Part shown: positions 21,409-32,708 of the stretch, in pieces | Numbering within the stretch: the first letter of the stretch is position 1 | Layout of the letters: every line of letters starts with the position of its first letter | DNA from: Phytophthora quininea | Taxonomy: Eukaryota > Oomycota > Peronosporomycetes > Peronosporales > Peronosporaceae | Reading direction: 5' to 3' | Length of the DNA stretch: 64,000 bases | NCBI GenBank assembly: GCA_011947345.1 | Contig: JAAVTG010000359.1 | Span: 62,001-126,000, forward strand | The notes under the pieces: model-generated | Told to the model about the DNA's origin: nothing | What the model saw: the letters and a program-made list of their open reading frames with translations, nothing else | The model's database searches: none | Program-made: the position numbers and the translations under genes

Positions 21409-22897
21409 ATGCAAATGGCGTCCACCCCCGTCGCTCCTGCCACAGGGGCTGCCCCCGCCCACACCAGCACGCCCGCCAAGGCCGCTGAGCAGCAGCAGCC
21501 GCCGCCGCCATCGGACTACTGCCTGCAGGGCATGACGTCGCTCTGGCCCGACAGCCGCCTGTACCTGCGCAACCTCGTGCTGGGCCGCGAGTGCCGCAAC
21601 GTGTTCAACCTCGAGCCCGGCGCCATCTTCCTCAACCACAACGCGTACGGCGTGACGCCCAAGCCCGTGATGCAGGCCCAGGCCCACTTCGTCAACAAGA
21701 TGGAGATGAACCCGGACCGCTTCATGCGCAGGGAGGTGCCCGTGCTGCTGCGGCAGGCCGCCACCCACCTGGCGCGCTTCGTGCACGCAGACGCCGAGGA
21801 CCTGGTGTTCGTGACCAACGCTACCACTGGGATGAACGCCGTGCTGCAGTCGCTGGACCTGCAGAACGACGACGAAGTGCTGTGCCTCAACTTGACGTGT
21901 ACGTCTGCAGTCTGCATTACCTTGAACAAGTCGATTGGTTGTGCTGCAGTGACTAGTTCCTGACGATTTGGTGCTGTGTTTTGACGATGTAGACTCGGCG
22001 GTACTCAACACACTGCGCCATCTTTGCTACTGCACGCAGGAGTTCGTGGAGCTCAAGGTGGTGGACGTTGAGCTGCCAATCGAGAGCCACGACGCGCTGG
22101 TGCAGCAGGTCGTGGACGCCATCACGCCCAACACGCGCCTGGCAGTGCTGGACCATATCGCCAGCACTACTGGCTTCGTGCTGCCGCTGGAGAAGCTCAT
22201 CCCTATCTTCCACGCGCGCAACATCCCCGTCCTCGTGGACGGCGCCAGCGCGCCTGGCCAGCTGCCGCTGAATCTGAACCAGTTGGGCGCCGACTTTTAC
22301 GTGGGCACGGCGTACAAATGGCTGTTCGGCTGCAAGTCGTGCTCGTTCCTGCACGTGAGCAAGCCGTACCAGAACACGGTGCGTCCCGTGGTAACGTCGC
22401 TGGCCTACGGACAGGGCTTTGTGGAGGAGTTTGCGATCCAGGGCACGCGAGACGAAGCGAATTTCCTGACGATTGTGTCGTCGCTGGACTTTTACGAGAG
22501 CGTGGGCGTCAGCAGGGTGTTTGCACACAACAAGCAGCTGATCGACTGGGCGGGCGAATACCTGGCGCAGACGTGGAAGACGAACGTGCTGCTGCCGCAG
22601 TGGCAGCGCGCGCCGTTCGTTTGTAACGTGCGGATCCCCGTGGACTGGCCCACGACAACAGCAGGCACGCCCATGTCGAACGAGGAAGCGCTGGTGCTGT
22701 GCGACGCCATCATGGACTTCCTGGACGACCGATACCGCATCGTCGTCCGCGTGGTGCCGTTCCAGAGCCAGCTTTACGTGCGCATCAGTGCCCAAATGTA
22801 TAATGAGCGAACGGACTACGAGGAGCTGGGGCAGGCCATGCTGGAGCTCACGAATACGCCGACGCTCGGCGACTACCTCGCGCGGATGATAATCTAG
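21409..22897 (+). CDS. PLP-dependent class V aminotransferase-like enzyme (isopenicillin-N epimerase-like)
   Basis: Fold-type I PLP enzyme related to isopenicillin-N epimerases and cysteine desulfurases. Exon 1 is 21409-21898, intron 21899-21992 (GTACGT..TAG), exon 2 21993-22897; the join reads NLTYSAVLNTLRH. Landmarks: FLNHNAYGVTPKPV near the N-terminus, VFVTNATTGMNAVL (PLP phosphate region), LDHIASTTGFVLPL, the cofactor Asp/His region VLVDGASAPGQLPLNL, and YKWLFGCKSCSFL with the Schiff-base lysine. A Pro/Ala/Gln-rich N-terminus of about 40 residues precedes the domain; an alternative ATG at 21274 would add a segment that looks like an intron end. No frameshift. The substrate in oomycetes is not known to me. 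Confidence 0.82.
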
Positions 22898-23140
22898 GAA
22901 AATCAGTTAGGGCTTAAATATATCGCTCCATTGTAACAAGGCAAGCAAGCATCCACAGCATTTCAAAATGCACTTGAGAAGATCTGCCATGTTGCCGTTG
23001 CAGTCGACGAACATGAGTTGGTGGACCATAATCTGTAAAAATGCGACATTTCTTTAGAAATATCCAGGCTTTTCTGCGTGTGACTCCTGCTTCTCACAAA
23101 CCAAAGTGAGCCGCAGCTACCAGGAGCTTCTCCCTTGAAC

Positions 23141-24230
23141 ATGACGGACCAGATCACCACCATGGAGGGCGCGATCCGCGCCGCCGAGCAGACACTGGAG
23201 CACCTGTTCAACCCGTCGCTGGACCAGGACAAGCGCATCCCCATCGACCTCATCCACGAGGCCAAGGGGCTCGCCTTCCTCACGGTCGTCAAGGCCGGCT
23301 TCATCTGGACGGGCAAAGTGGGCACGGGCGTCGTCATCTCCAAGCTGCCGGACGGCCGCTGGTCGGCCCCCAGCGCCATCGGCACCGCCGGCATGGGCTT
23401 CGGTGCCGAGATGGGCGCGCAGATGATCGAGTTCATGATCGTGCTCAACTCGGACACGGCCGTCAAGAGCTTCATGCAGAAGGGCCAGCTCTCGGCTGGA
23501 GCCAACCTCGAGTTCGCCGCCGGCCCCTACGGCCGCGCGGCCGGCGCCAACGCCAACTTCAGCTCGTCGGGCGTGGCCCCCAACTACACGTATAGCCACA
23601 GTAAGGGGCTCTTTGGAGGGGTCGGTCTGCAGGGCTCGGGCATCATGGCTCGCGCCGACATCAACAAGAAGTTCTACGGCCGCGAGATCACCCCCACGGA
23701 GATCCTGACCGGCGCCGTGGACCAGCCGGCCGCGGCCTCGCAGCTCTACGACGCGCTCCAGCGTGTGGTGAGCATCCCGCCCTCAGGCAACCTGCAGAAC
23801 CTGCGCAACAAGGTCATGTCGCCCTTCCTGGACCGCATGCCGGCGGCTGCCGTGGGGCCGGATGTACAGGTCGTGTACGACCGTGTGCTGAGGATGATCG
23901 AGGGCTTCTCGGGACCGGCGGGCGTGGACGAGTTCAAAACGAGCTGCAAGGACTACGGTCAGAACCGCTGCACCGACGACCAGTTCGTCAACTATTTGAG
24001 CACCAAGTTCTCGGTGCAGCAGGTGCTGGAGCTCGTGCCGGAGATCATCAAGCTGCTACAGGACGCCAACAAGCGGAAATACCTTTGGGTACGTTGACAG
24101 TGGGGTTTCAAGAATTGAGGCGGTCATCTGACATGTTTGTGGTTCACAGGAGTTCTACCTGAAGCTCAAGTCGGAACACGGCGCGCAAGCTGCCCCCGCG
24201 CAGACGTCATCTTCGCCGTCGCTTTTCTAA
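23141..24230 (+). CDS. SYLF (Ysc84/SH3YL1-type) lipid-binding protein
   Basis: SYLF domains bind phosphoinositides and, in yeast Ysc84, actin, linking membranes and the endocytic cytoskeleton. The domain covers roughly residues 15-215: IHEAKGLAFLTVVKAGFIWTG, GTGVVISKLPDGRWSAPSAIG, GAEMGAQMIEFMIVLNS, and SKGLFGGVGLQGSGI. The C-terminal about 100 residues form a helical extension (FSVQQVLELVPEIIKLL). Exon 1 is 23141-24088; intron 24089-24149; exon 2 24150-24230 adds EFYLKLKSEHG and a Ser-rich end. Without splicing the frame stops three codons later. Start chosen at the ATG giving MTDQITTMEG. No SH3 or FYVE domain is fused. Confidence 0.88.
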
Positions 24231-24477
24231 GGCGAATGGAGCTTAAGAACAAAGCCATCGTGCCGTGGATATGCAAAAGAACAGGACAGTTAGGTCGGAA
24301 GGCGCGAAGCTTTGCTCAGCTTAGCTCTATTGTCATTCCTATATTTCCCTGCGTTCAATAAGTCGCTGGATGCAACTATACTACCTATTTTGCTGCGTTG
24401 GAACTGGATGACGGCAACTGCTTGTCAGCTGGCCTTCTTGGCACATTCCACTCCAATGGAGCTCTTGGTCGATCATT

Positions 24478-25650
24478 TCACCTTTTTGCATGGCTCTGAT
24501 GAGACTTGCTTCGCTGGTCGAAGTAGTGACCAAACTCGCGATCGAGAGGGTCTTGTTGATCGCCACCACCATCGTCATCTCGAGGCAGCAGCGGCGAGTC
24601 GTCGACACCTGAAGACTCTTCCTCGTCGGAAGACGGCAGTGACGCGTACATCCAGGAAGAGCAAAATCGCTCCTTATACGCCTCGAGCGAGCGTTTGTTG
24701 GTCCCGTAAGCTATGACGTTCAGCAGCGGCTGCAGTGGGTCGCAAATGGCCTCCATGACGCTGAGAAATTCGTTCGGTGTGTGATCAGTGCGGTAGAACT
24801 GCACCAGTCGGTTGATGACTCCCACATTGAACACAGGAAAATGATTGCCACGTAGAACGTCACTTTTTCACGAAAGCGAGAAGCCATGGGGTCCATGGCC
24901 AAAAACTTGAGAATGACGTGGTAGACGCCGACATTGAACACGAACACACACAGAACAGGCAGGTAGAACAAAACCAACTGCTGCAAAGCGCCCTCGCGAC
25001 GCCAGACGAGCGGGTCCTCTCCAGCTTCTTCGTGGGTCGAGTGCACTGCGATCCAACACCACCGTCGATCTGCTCCGCCGACTCCAAGATGCCCCGTCAA
25101 TTGGCGCAGCACCAGGTACACTATCACCACGCCAGGGAGGCCCCATCCAACGCCACGATACACCCACAAAAACTCCTCCGGGTACTCATTCCTGCATCGT
25201 TAAAATAATATTAGTTCGGCAGAATCAACAGTCGAGCAGTGAAGAAGTCTCCCACCGTTTGACAATGATCTGGTACAGGTGGAAGGCAAAGCACGACGTC
25301 CAGAGGTACGACGCCAGGTAAAAGTACTGCAGCGTCAGGGCCTGAGCGTAGCACAGCCCTTCATGTTTTCTATAGTTCTGTCCCCAGCCATCCACCACAA
25401 TGGACCTGCGCAATAGAAAAACATTACAGCAATACTTTAGGAATCGAGTTTTTGGTAGCATCTGAAAAGTTGTGACGCACATGGAGAAGGAGAGCGCAGT
25501 GACGAGGCCCGCGAGGCCCAGCGAGGTGACGATGCGGCGACTGACGTACTGCGGGGCTGCCACGCGCTGCCACGTGGCCAGGAAGAAGCCGCAGCCGGCG
25601 CAGGACACAAAGGCGGCCAGCAGCAGCAGCACTTCGTCGACGAGAGCCAT
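24478..25650 (-). CDS. Seven-TM receptor, cAMP-receptor-like (one frame break)
   Basis: Three exons: 25650-25481, 25405-25256, 25191-24478, joined across 75- and 64-nt introns in phase. Hydrophobic segments: VLLLLAAFVSCAGCGFFLA, IVTSLGLAGLVTALSFSM, ALTLQYFYLASYLWTSCFAF, FLWVYRGVGWGLPGVVIVYL, QLVLFYLPVLCVFVFNVGVY, one crossing the break, and one ending LQPLLNVIAYG. That last motif and the ADRRWCWI loop resemble the Dictyostelium cAMP receptor family and oomycete GPCRs. A missing base near 24842 (T-run) separates TM6 (FYVAII to FPVFNVGVINRL). The cytoplasmic tail is acidic/Ser-rich (SLPSSDEEESSG) and has no PIP kinase domain. Ligand unknown. A patatin-like gene lies 165 bp upstream on the same strand. 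Confidence 0.68.
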
Positions 25651-25814
25651 GCCAGACCCAAGTTTGATGTTCTCATGCTAAGTCCGAATGATAATGTAGC
25701 CATGTCTGCTTCAAGAAGTTGAAGCGGCAAGTTTTTCGTCGCAAGCAGCAGGGTTTGATGAACTTTATTTTGGCAGTGAATATATACTATGCAGTGTACA
25801 GATAAATCATGCTG

Positions 25815-26820
25815 TTAGCATGAGGTGGCGACGTTCTTGCGAGGAAGCAGTGCGTCGAGCTCTTCACAGTGAAGTCGAGCGTCTTCGTATCCCATGTCGA
25901 AGTTTTGCTGGTGAGTGTCAATGTCCACGGACAGGTGGAAGGCCCCCACCGATTGGGAGCGCCAATTCCACGGCTTAATGATAAGCCGCTTCATTTGGCC
26001 GGAGGTCGAAGACGATGGCGCGATGGTCTCGTGCGGACTCGTCAGCATCGGCATCGCATTGAAAACCTTGTTGGCGATTAGTTTCCCCACGCACCGGGAA
26101 GGAGGTACCCGGCGAGCGCAGTGGACGCTGAGCGCGCGTAGTCCAACACGGTTTGTGCAGTGTGGAAGGACAGATCGGCCCACGTCGAGTACTCGTCGCA
26201 GTCAACTCCTTTGAAGTTGGTGAAGGCGCCGTCGATGTACCATTGGCCGCGATGCGAGATGCAGGGCTTGCCCGAGAGCGCGAACGGGACGAGCGACGAG
26301 GCCATGATGGATCCCGTCAGGTCGTCCAGACTCTCCCAGGAGGTGTGCTTCTCCCCGTCATGGACGGGAACTTGGTCACCGCGATGGTCAGATGTCGATC
26401 CTCCACGCGCTTGTGGATGTCGATGTCGTCTCGCCAGAGTTCGAGCAGCGTTTGCTTGACGATCGAAGCGTAGCGACCGTAGCCAGAGTACCACTTGGGC
26501 GACTTGATGACCTTGGCTTGAGTCTCCTTGATCACCCGCCACGCTTCACGAACGGGTGTCTCTGATGCCAGCAGTGTAGCTGCCCACGACCCGCCCGAGC
26601 AGCCGGAGAAGTGGCAGTTGGACAGGTCGAAGTGGTCCTGGATGTATGCGGCCACCCCCATTTGATACACGAACACGCCCGCCGACGCCGAGAATGCGAT
26701 CTCCACGGGAGCAATGACGGTCTCTGCCTCCTGGTCAACGTATAGCTCCTCGTCGCTGCACTCGGTTCCGTCCGTTGACAAGTCCGAGTCGCGCCCTTTG
26801 TCGTCGCTGGCATGCATCAT
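25815..26820 (-). CDS. Patatin-like phospholipase / acyl hydrolase (two frame breaks)
   Basis: Patatins hydrolyse acyl esters with a Ser-Asp dyad. After an acidic N-terminus come the oxyanion region IAFSASAGVFVYQMGV, the nucleophile elbow HFSGCSGGSWAATL (GxSxG), and the catalytic Asp in GQWYIDGAFTNF. ATG at 26820. Missing bases near 26333 (G-run, SMTG to EKHTSWESLDDLTG) and near 26090 (LLP to VGKLIANKV) must be restored to read to NVATSC. The length, about 335 residues, and the short domain resemble PNPLA4-type lipases more than plant patatins. The C-terminal part (MKRLIIKPWNWRS) is conserved-looking. Role could be lipid-droplet or signalling lipid turnover; that is inference. Confidence 0.78.
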
Positions 26821-27247
26821 AGGTCAAATACTGGAGACCTTGGTCTGACGAAGGAGAATGCTGGAATGAAGCACTTCTTGCGGTGATGCATCCCAAAGCC
26901 GGTGGTGCGCACACGAATGACCTCATCGCCGGAACAGCGTGACGAAATCGGGCGGTGCCATGCAAGACTCGTGATGCTGGATGAATCGGGAAACCGCGCA
27001 TGCTAGTATTTATATGCATCACGAAATGTAGCAAAGATCGGCACAAATAAAACGTCTGAGACTGTAGACGAACGGACTCCTGAACTGCAAGAGGATTGAA
27101 TTGTGTTTGCCTCATGGGCACGCAGGTATCGCTGTGGATCCGTTTAAACTGCAATGAGAGTAGACGTGTTCAATGGCAAGGAGCAAGTAGGAAAAGCTAG
27201 ACGTCGACCAAGATCAACAGCAGACAGCTGACAGAGAGCGCCGTGCA
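26821..27247. other. Intergenic spacer
   Basis: About 430 bp between the patatin-like start codon and the EML stop codon. No gene recognised; includes the patatin-like promoter. Confidence 0.5.
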
Positions 27248-30200
27248 TTACGTCGAATTTGCTGACCCAGCTCCAACCATTGTTTGTCGAGGCTGCACAC
27301 CCACGAGCTCTTTCTCGAGTCGCCATTGACAAATCGCAGACTCAAAGTGGCTGCCGGTTATAACCATGTTGCCTCGAAGAGCAAAGTCTCCGAGCAGCGG
27401 TGGGCGTGAGGAACTGCCAGACGGAGTTTGTCCGACAAAGTGGGCGTGTGCTACACTTTTGGCAACCACACCTCAGACTTGTCTTGAGTTGTCCGGGCGA
27501 CAGGTGGGCAGGGAAATGGTGCAAGATCAATGTCGCCATTGCAACCCAGCACAAGTGCCAGCCCTCGAGAAGTGTTTCCAACAACGCGAGTTTCCGCACT
27601 AGTGCTATTTTGTTGGATCCCTGCAACAGCCCACCCTACCGAGGTACTCTGCGTGTGCCACTCAATATCGCGGAGGATGGCCATCGACGTCACGCGAGTA
27701 CCCGCTCGTTGTCGGAGGTCCCAGAAACGTAGCGAGGACCTGTGTTGGCTCCGAAGAAAGCTGCCATCGGCACTAAAGTCCAATGCGTGAGCAGGCGTCA
27801 CGTCAGTAGCATCTTCAGCGTTTCTTCCTGTTACTTGAGGCTGCAGTAGCAAGTAACGAGAAAAGCTTCGTCCTCCAGCATCCACCTTGTACAGGTAGAT
27901 GAGTCCGTTGTCACGAGCTACTGCCAGTAGTGGATCAGTCTTTTGTGGTTCAAAACGCATAGCAACCACCGCCGAGCTGGTGTTTTTCATCGTGGTTTCA
28001 ACCGTCATCAGGTTGCTTGGCGCGTCATCTGAGCGTCGAGCGAGCATTACAGTTCCGTCGTCACTGCCGATCGCAAGGTACTCTCCGTCACTACTAAATA
28101 CTAGAGCAGAAGGATGTGATGTGGCTCCAGGAAACCTCAACTGCTGGACAACTAAACGACGACGCAAACTCCAGAGCTTCACGAAGTGATCGCCAGCGCC
28201 ACATGACGCAAAACACCCACCGCCCACACTCACAGTGGCGATATCTTGCGTTGGTCGACCCCTGTGACCTGACATGACAATATGCCAGTCAAATGTACTT
28301 TTGGTGCAATAGCGTCCGTGGTCTCATCATCAATCTCAAAGATATTGCCCGCGCGTGTGCCCACTAGAAAGCGCTTCCTTTTGGCATCGTAATCTAAAGA
28401 GCTAACGCGAAAATCGTCGCCTTCAAAAACACTTTCTGGCTGTGATACTGGTGCGCATGTAGTACGTGTAACTTTCGGGGCTGGGAGAACCGCATGCAAA
28501 TCCAGAATTTGTCCGACAGGACGCAGTGTCGAGTCCCATTGCTTGATTTGGCCATCCTTTCCAGCAGAAAACAGCACCATTGACTGACAAGACAGCAGAC
28601 ACACGTTTACACTGCTCTGGACGTCGTGCGCCTGCACACACCGTGTAAGAGTATGACGCTCAAACAGTAGCAGTTCCCCTCGGGCAGTACCGACAACGAC
28701 ACTTTGGACGCCATAATACACTGCACTGATGCAGGTAGGAACTGTTTGCAGCGGTGGGTCTACTGGTCCAATCCAATGCGGCTTCTTGTGCTTAAACAAT
28801 TGCCCGCCAATAATGTGATGAAACATCACGAATCGCGCTCCAGCCACAACGACCTCGTCCCCGTTTTCGTTGAGGGCAAGGGCCAGAGGATGCTTGCCAT
28901 CGCGGTCAGTCTTTTGCCCGGTTGCTGCTGGGTATGCTTGCCCTGATGCAATGAGAATGTCTTTTGCCAGTTCCACAAAGCCATCGATCCGCCATCGTCG
29001 CTACCAATAGAAGCTATCAGTGCCTCGGTCTCTTCCGATTTCTTTTTCATCAAATTGCTACTCAATATTTCAGAGCCTGCCCCATTACGTTCTCCAAAAG
29101 AGGCCGCTTGTGTCTGACGAAATGTTGCTGTAGCTGCCGATGTAGTCGCCGGGAAGCTCACATGAGAAATGGCAGCCGGGTGGAAGTTTCGTAATACTGC
29201 AAGACATTCCAGTGTTCGAGCGTTCCACACGTGAATTTCAGCTTCTCCTCCTTCGGTGTTTTCCGTGGTGTTGGTGCTGCAGGCGTCTCCGGTCGCAACA
29301 ATTTCCCCGGTAGCATTCACGTCGAGACACCCGATGGCACGCCTGTGGCCTCGATAATAGCGTTGCTCATGACATTCCGAGGAATACAGCACGACGTAGC
29401 TACCTACGAAGTAGACCACTTCTCCCGTCGCTAGCAGGCGACATGTATTTCTGGCTAAAGGTCCACTCGTTCCGTAGACCCACTGCAATTGTAATCTTGC
29501 AGGAGGAGTGTCTTTGCCTTGGGATTCAGGCTGTGGTTGAGGCGGTTGAGCAGACGGCTCCAGTGGAGTTTCGGGATGGTTTGAATGGTTTTCTGGCCGA
29601 CAGGCGTTTCTCTCCTGTGAGCCAAGGTATTCATCCTCGGCGTCCAAATCCGAGTCGACGTCACTACCACCCGGGAGCGAGATAGCGTCTTCAAACCCTA
29701 CAGCCTTTTCTGCGATGAGCCGGAAACGCTCCACCTGCATCATGAAGTCGCGGTTGCTGCGTGCCCACGAAATAAAGGCCTCAAAGTTCAACGACTTGTC
29801 CACACGGGAGAACGCGCTTTCTGCGAGGTTCATACAAAGCAGCATCGCATCCATTGAGTTGCCACGACTTGTCGAGGTATCAGCTCCAGCACCAGTCAAA
29901 AGCGTCATGCCGATCAAGACAGACTTCATCAACAGCGTCTACCGCAAAACAAAGTTAGAAACAGCACGCATGGTCACCGTGGACGACAAAGAAGCGAACC
30001 AATTCTGCTATTGACAGCGACCCATTGTGGTTGAAATCGAAGAGGTCGAACGCAACTGCAACATCAACAGCATCAACCACGTACAATGCATGACCCAGTT
30101 GGATAGCAACGTACATCTCGCCTTGGACTCGAAGGATCCGCGACACACACAAGTCAGTGCCGCAAGCAGCTCCAAACCATCCACACGCCCGTCTCGATTG

Positions 30201-30503
30201 GTATCGAGAGCCTCGAATACCTCGTCAATACCAACACTGTCGGGAGCCTTGAGCAACAGGAGGCTCTCGAATTGACTAGCTGTAATCGCAAAACCAAAGG
30301 TTTTCTGGTATCGGCGGTGCAGTTCCTCTACATCCGCTACAGCCCCTGCAGACGTCAAGCAGACACAACTATCATAAGACGAGTAATAGAGCTTCGACCG
30401 ATTTCCAACGACCCAACGCACAGCGCGCGAATTCCCGTGTCTCGCGGCGCAGCTCTACGTTGGCGTCTACAAGACGCAGCTGGGTTCCGCTGGCGTTGCC
30501 CAT
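27248..30503 (-). CDS. EF-hand + EML-like WD40 protein with N-myristoylation signal (several breaks)
   Basis: Echinoderm microtubule-associated-protein-like propeller fused to calcium-binding EF-hands. Exon 1 starts at 30503 with MGNASGTQ, a match to the N-myristoylation consensus. An intron at 30346-30421 and another at 30056-30114 join two EF-hands (ALDTNRDGRVDGLELL and FDFNHNGSLSIAEL). A third intron lies near 29945-29985, junction uncertain. The EML part follows: VYGTSGPLARNTCRLLATGEVVYFVGSYVVL, RYYRGHRRAIGCLDV, HVWNARTLECL, KDGQIKQWD, FVGTRAGNIFEI-type LVGTRAGNIFEID, VKLWSLRRRL, SADGSFLRS, and ICQWRLEKE near the end. Missing bases near 28965, 28265 and 27460 are needed. Likely binds microtubules, possibly membrane-linked and calcium-controlled. 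Confidence 0.78.
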
Positions 30504-30660
30504 GATGATAAAACAGAAGTATCTTTGTGAAAGGGCGCAGGCGGCAGCATGACGGACGTCTCGGTCCTCAGTCAAACGGAAGACATCCAACGCGACTTGC
30601 AACAAGAGGGGTTGAGCCTTCTATACCATCGGAATTACAGCCACCTCAACAGCAGCCTGA

Positions 30661-31983
30661 TCAACAACAGCCTGGGCAGTTGTGCAGTGAGTCATGAACA
30701 TACATATCACACTCGCTGCAAAACATGCTTTGGCAGGTCTCGCACTGATACGCAGTACCTTCACCGTCGAGCCCTAGCGGCAGCAAGCAACCAAAACACT
30801 TCTTCTCCGCCAAACCCGGTGTCGTCTTGGCGCCCTTCTCGCCTGAAACATCAGCACTCAGCAAATGCTGCTGGAACTTCGCCACGGGGAACAAGTGGTG
30901 ATAGGATCGCGCTAGATGTGGCGACGAGACTAGCGGCAAGTTGCACACCTGGCAGGTTGTCGGCAAGTCGCAGCTCTTGGACTTGCAGCGCGGACACAAG
31001 TACCCCACCGTCGTGAAGGCCTGATGGCAAGTACAGAGCGATAATGCTCCACTTCGTCGCTGCGGAAATCCCATCTCTACCAGCGTCGCGAACCGTGAGG
31101 CGGCCGTCGCCACCGTCGGAGACGGAAAGGTGAATGCCGTCATCAGCCGCTTCATGTGGTCTGCGTCCATTGCAACATGGTAAGACCCATCCGTGCCGTC
31201 CGCGATCCGCCGCAGCAGGTGCATCTCTGCCCCAATCCCAATGAACGACACGCGGACGTTCTCTCGCTTGAGCGACGCCAACGTCTGGAAAATATCCCCA
31301 GGGTCGGCCGTCACCAAGTTCCCGTAGACCACGACGACTTCGCGACTTCCGTAGGCCGGCACTGTCTTGAGCGAGCTTTTGGCGATCTCCAGCGCGTTCT
31401 GTAGCGACGGCTCTTTGTCCACAGCCAGCGCGGCCGCGATGCGCTCGATGTGCGTCTTGGGATTACCCGACAAGTCGCTGAGCTTCTCGGCGGTCATGCC
31501 TTTGATGCCGATGACGCCCAGCTGAGAAATGGGGTTCTGGTCGAAGTAGTCCTTAACGAACTGCTGCAACACGTCGCTGACGCAGGCCAGGCGGTGGGGC
31601 TTCCAGTCCTTCGTGGCCATGCCTCTAGAGAGGTCCATGACCACGTACGTGTAGCGGATCAGCCCTTTGCGCACGTTCCGGGCGATCTCCAGTCGTCTAC
31701 GTTGATGACAACGTATCTGATCAGGTTAGTATTCTGTTTAATTACAATTTCCAAGTGTATTGGAATGCAGGAGACTAGTTTAGTGCAATCCTACCGCTGG
31801 CGCTGCTGCTTCTTGACGGCCTGGTCGATCTTGAGGTTGCCCGAGGCGTCCTCCTCGATCACGTCCCAGCTGCGCTCTAGCGCTCCCTCCCATGAATAGC
31901 CAGAAGATGCTGCAGGACGCCTAGTGGTGAGCCTTCAGCAACACAGACAACAGACCAGTTCGCGTACCTTCTTCGGGATCCAT
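30661..31983 (-). CDS. SSL1: TFIIH p44 subunit (SSL1/GTF2H2)
   Basis: Core TFIIH subunit that activates the XPD helicase in nucleotide excision repair and transcription initiation. Exons: 31983-31968 (MDPEEA), 31909-31795, 31696-30661; introns 31910-31967 and 31697-31794, all in phase. Landmarks: SWEGALERSWDVIEEDASG, the vWA-like domain starting RYTYVVMDLSRGM, SREVVVVYGNL, VRVSFIGIGAEMH; a C4 zinc motif (CPRCKSKSC..CQVC), HLARSYHHLFPV, and the C-terminal RING-like C4C4 module (CFGCLLP, CETCQSMFCSECDMYVHDSLHNCPGC). No frameshift. The first intron contains no other signal; the start codon is 60 bp from that of the divergent small gene. Confidence 0.93.
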
Positions 31984-32043
31984 TTTCAATTTGTATCAAA
32001 TGGGACTAGAAATAGTCTATTGGTCCTAATTGATTTAGCCATA
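31984..32043. promoter_or_regulatory. Very short bidirectional promoter with inverted CCAAT box
   Basis: Only 60 to 80 bp separate the p44 start codon from the start of the plus-strand small gene. It is A/T-rich compared with its surroundings and contains ATTGG (CCAAT on the minus strand) at 32019-32023. Confidence 0.45.
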
Positions 32044-32453
32044 ATGCACTTTGCAATAACAAAATGGAGACTGATCCCGCGACGCCTCCCTGCGTTCACG
32101 CACGGCGCAGACGCCACCACTGGTACCGAAGACGGCGAGATGCCGCTGCTGTTCATGGACGGACTGCCGTCGAACTTCCAGGAGAATGCGCAGCTTGCAG
32201 CCATCGCGACGTTCATGTCCGACAGCGACGACGATCTCGACGATTCGCGAGAAAGTGCTAGTGAGGCCACCGGCAAACGACGCTCACACCCGCCGAAAGA
32301 GGAGAAAAGAGGAGTCAACGACAGAAACCGTACGCTCGAAAGCCTTCTGGAATGTCGAGAAATGAGGAAAAGAAGGCGGGGACGGACAAGAAGGCGCAGA
32401 AGGAAGACACCAAGGAGCTGCAGCTCTTCCTGTCAATGTTCCACGTCAGCTAA
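32044..32453 (+). CDS. Small conserved acidic/basic protein, function unknown
   Basis: About 135 residues. Start is uncertain: ATG 32044 keeps the frame open; ATG 32064 (METDPATPP) would need one extra base near 32100. The readable core is EMPLLFMDGLPSNFQENAQLAAIATFM followed by an acidic run (SDSDDDLDD), a Lys/Arg-rich run, and, after a missing base near 32350, KEDTKELQLFLSMFHVS. A short N-terminal helix, a charged middle and a terminal ELQLFL motif recall small uncharacterised eukaryotic nuclear proteins, but I cannot name a family. Divergent from p44. Confidence 0.5.
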
Positions 32454-32708
32454 AACCGGATTGTTATATTAATTTTACACACTGGATTCGTGGACGGCTG
32501 CAGGTTGGTACAGCTCGCTGATGCGTGCGGCCCAAGCGAGGTGCTGGTCGTTGTCGAGCTGTCGTCGATGCGGAGGAGACTCGGAGGCTATTGTAGAGGG
32601 GCGCTGAATCGGTCGAGATGCTCTCACCTTTGGTGGGCTATAGGCAGGGGGCGCTGCGTGTCGATGACGTCCAGGGTTTTATGATAGTGGGGACTCGTCG
32701 CTGATGCT

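Noticed and set aside
21283..22011. 242-codon minus-strand frame opposite the PLP enzyme
   Set aside because: Low-complexity mirror of a conserved coding exon.
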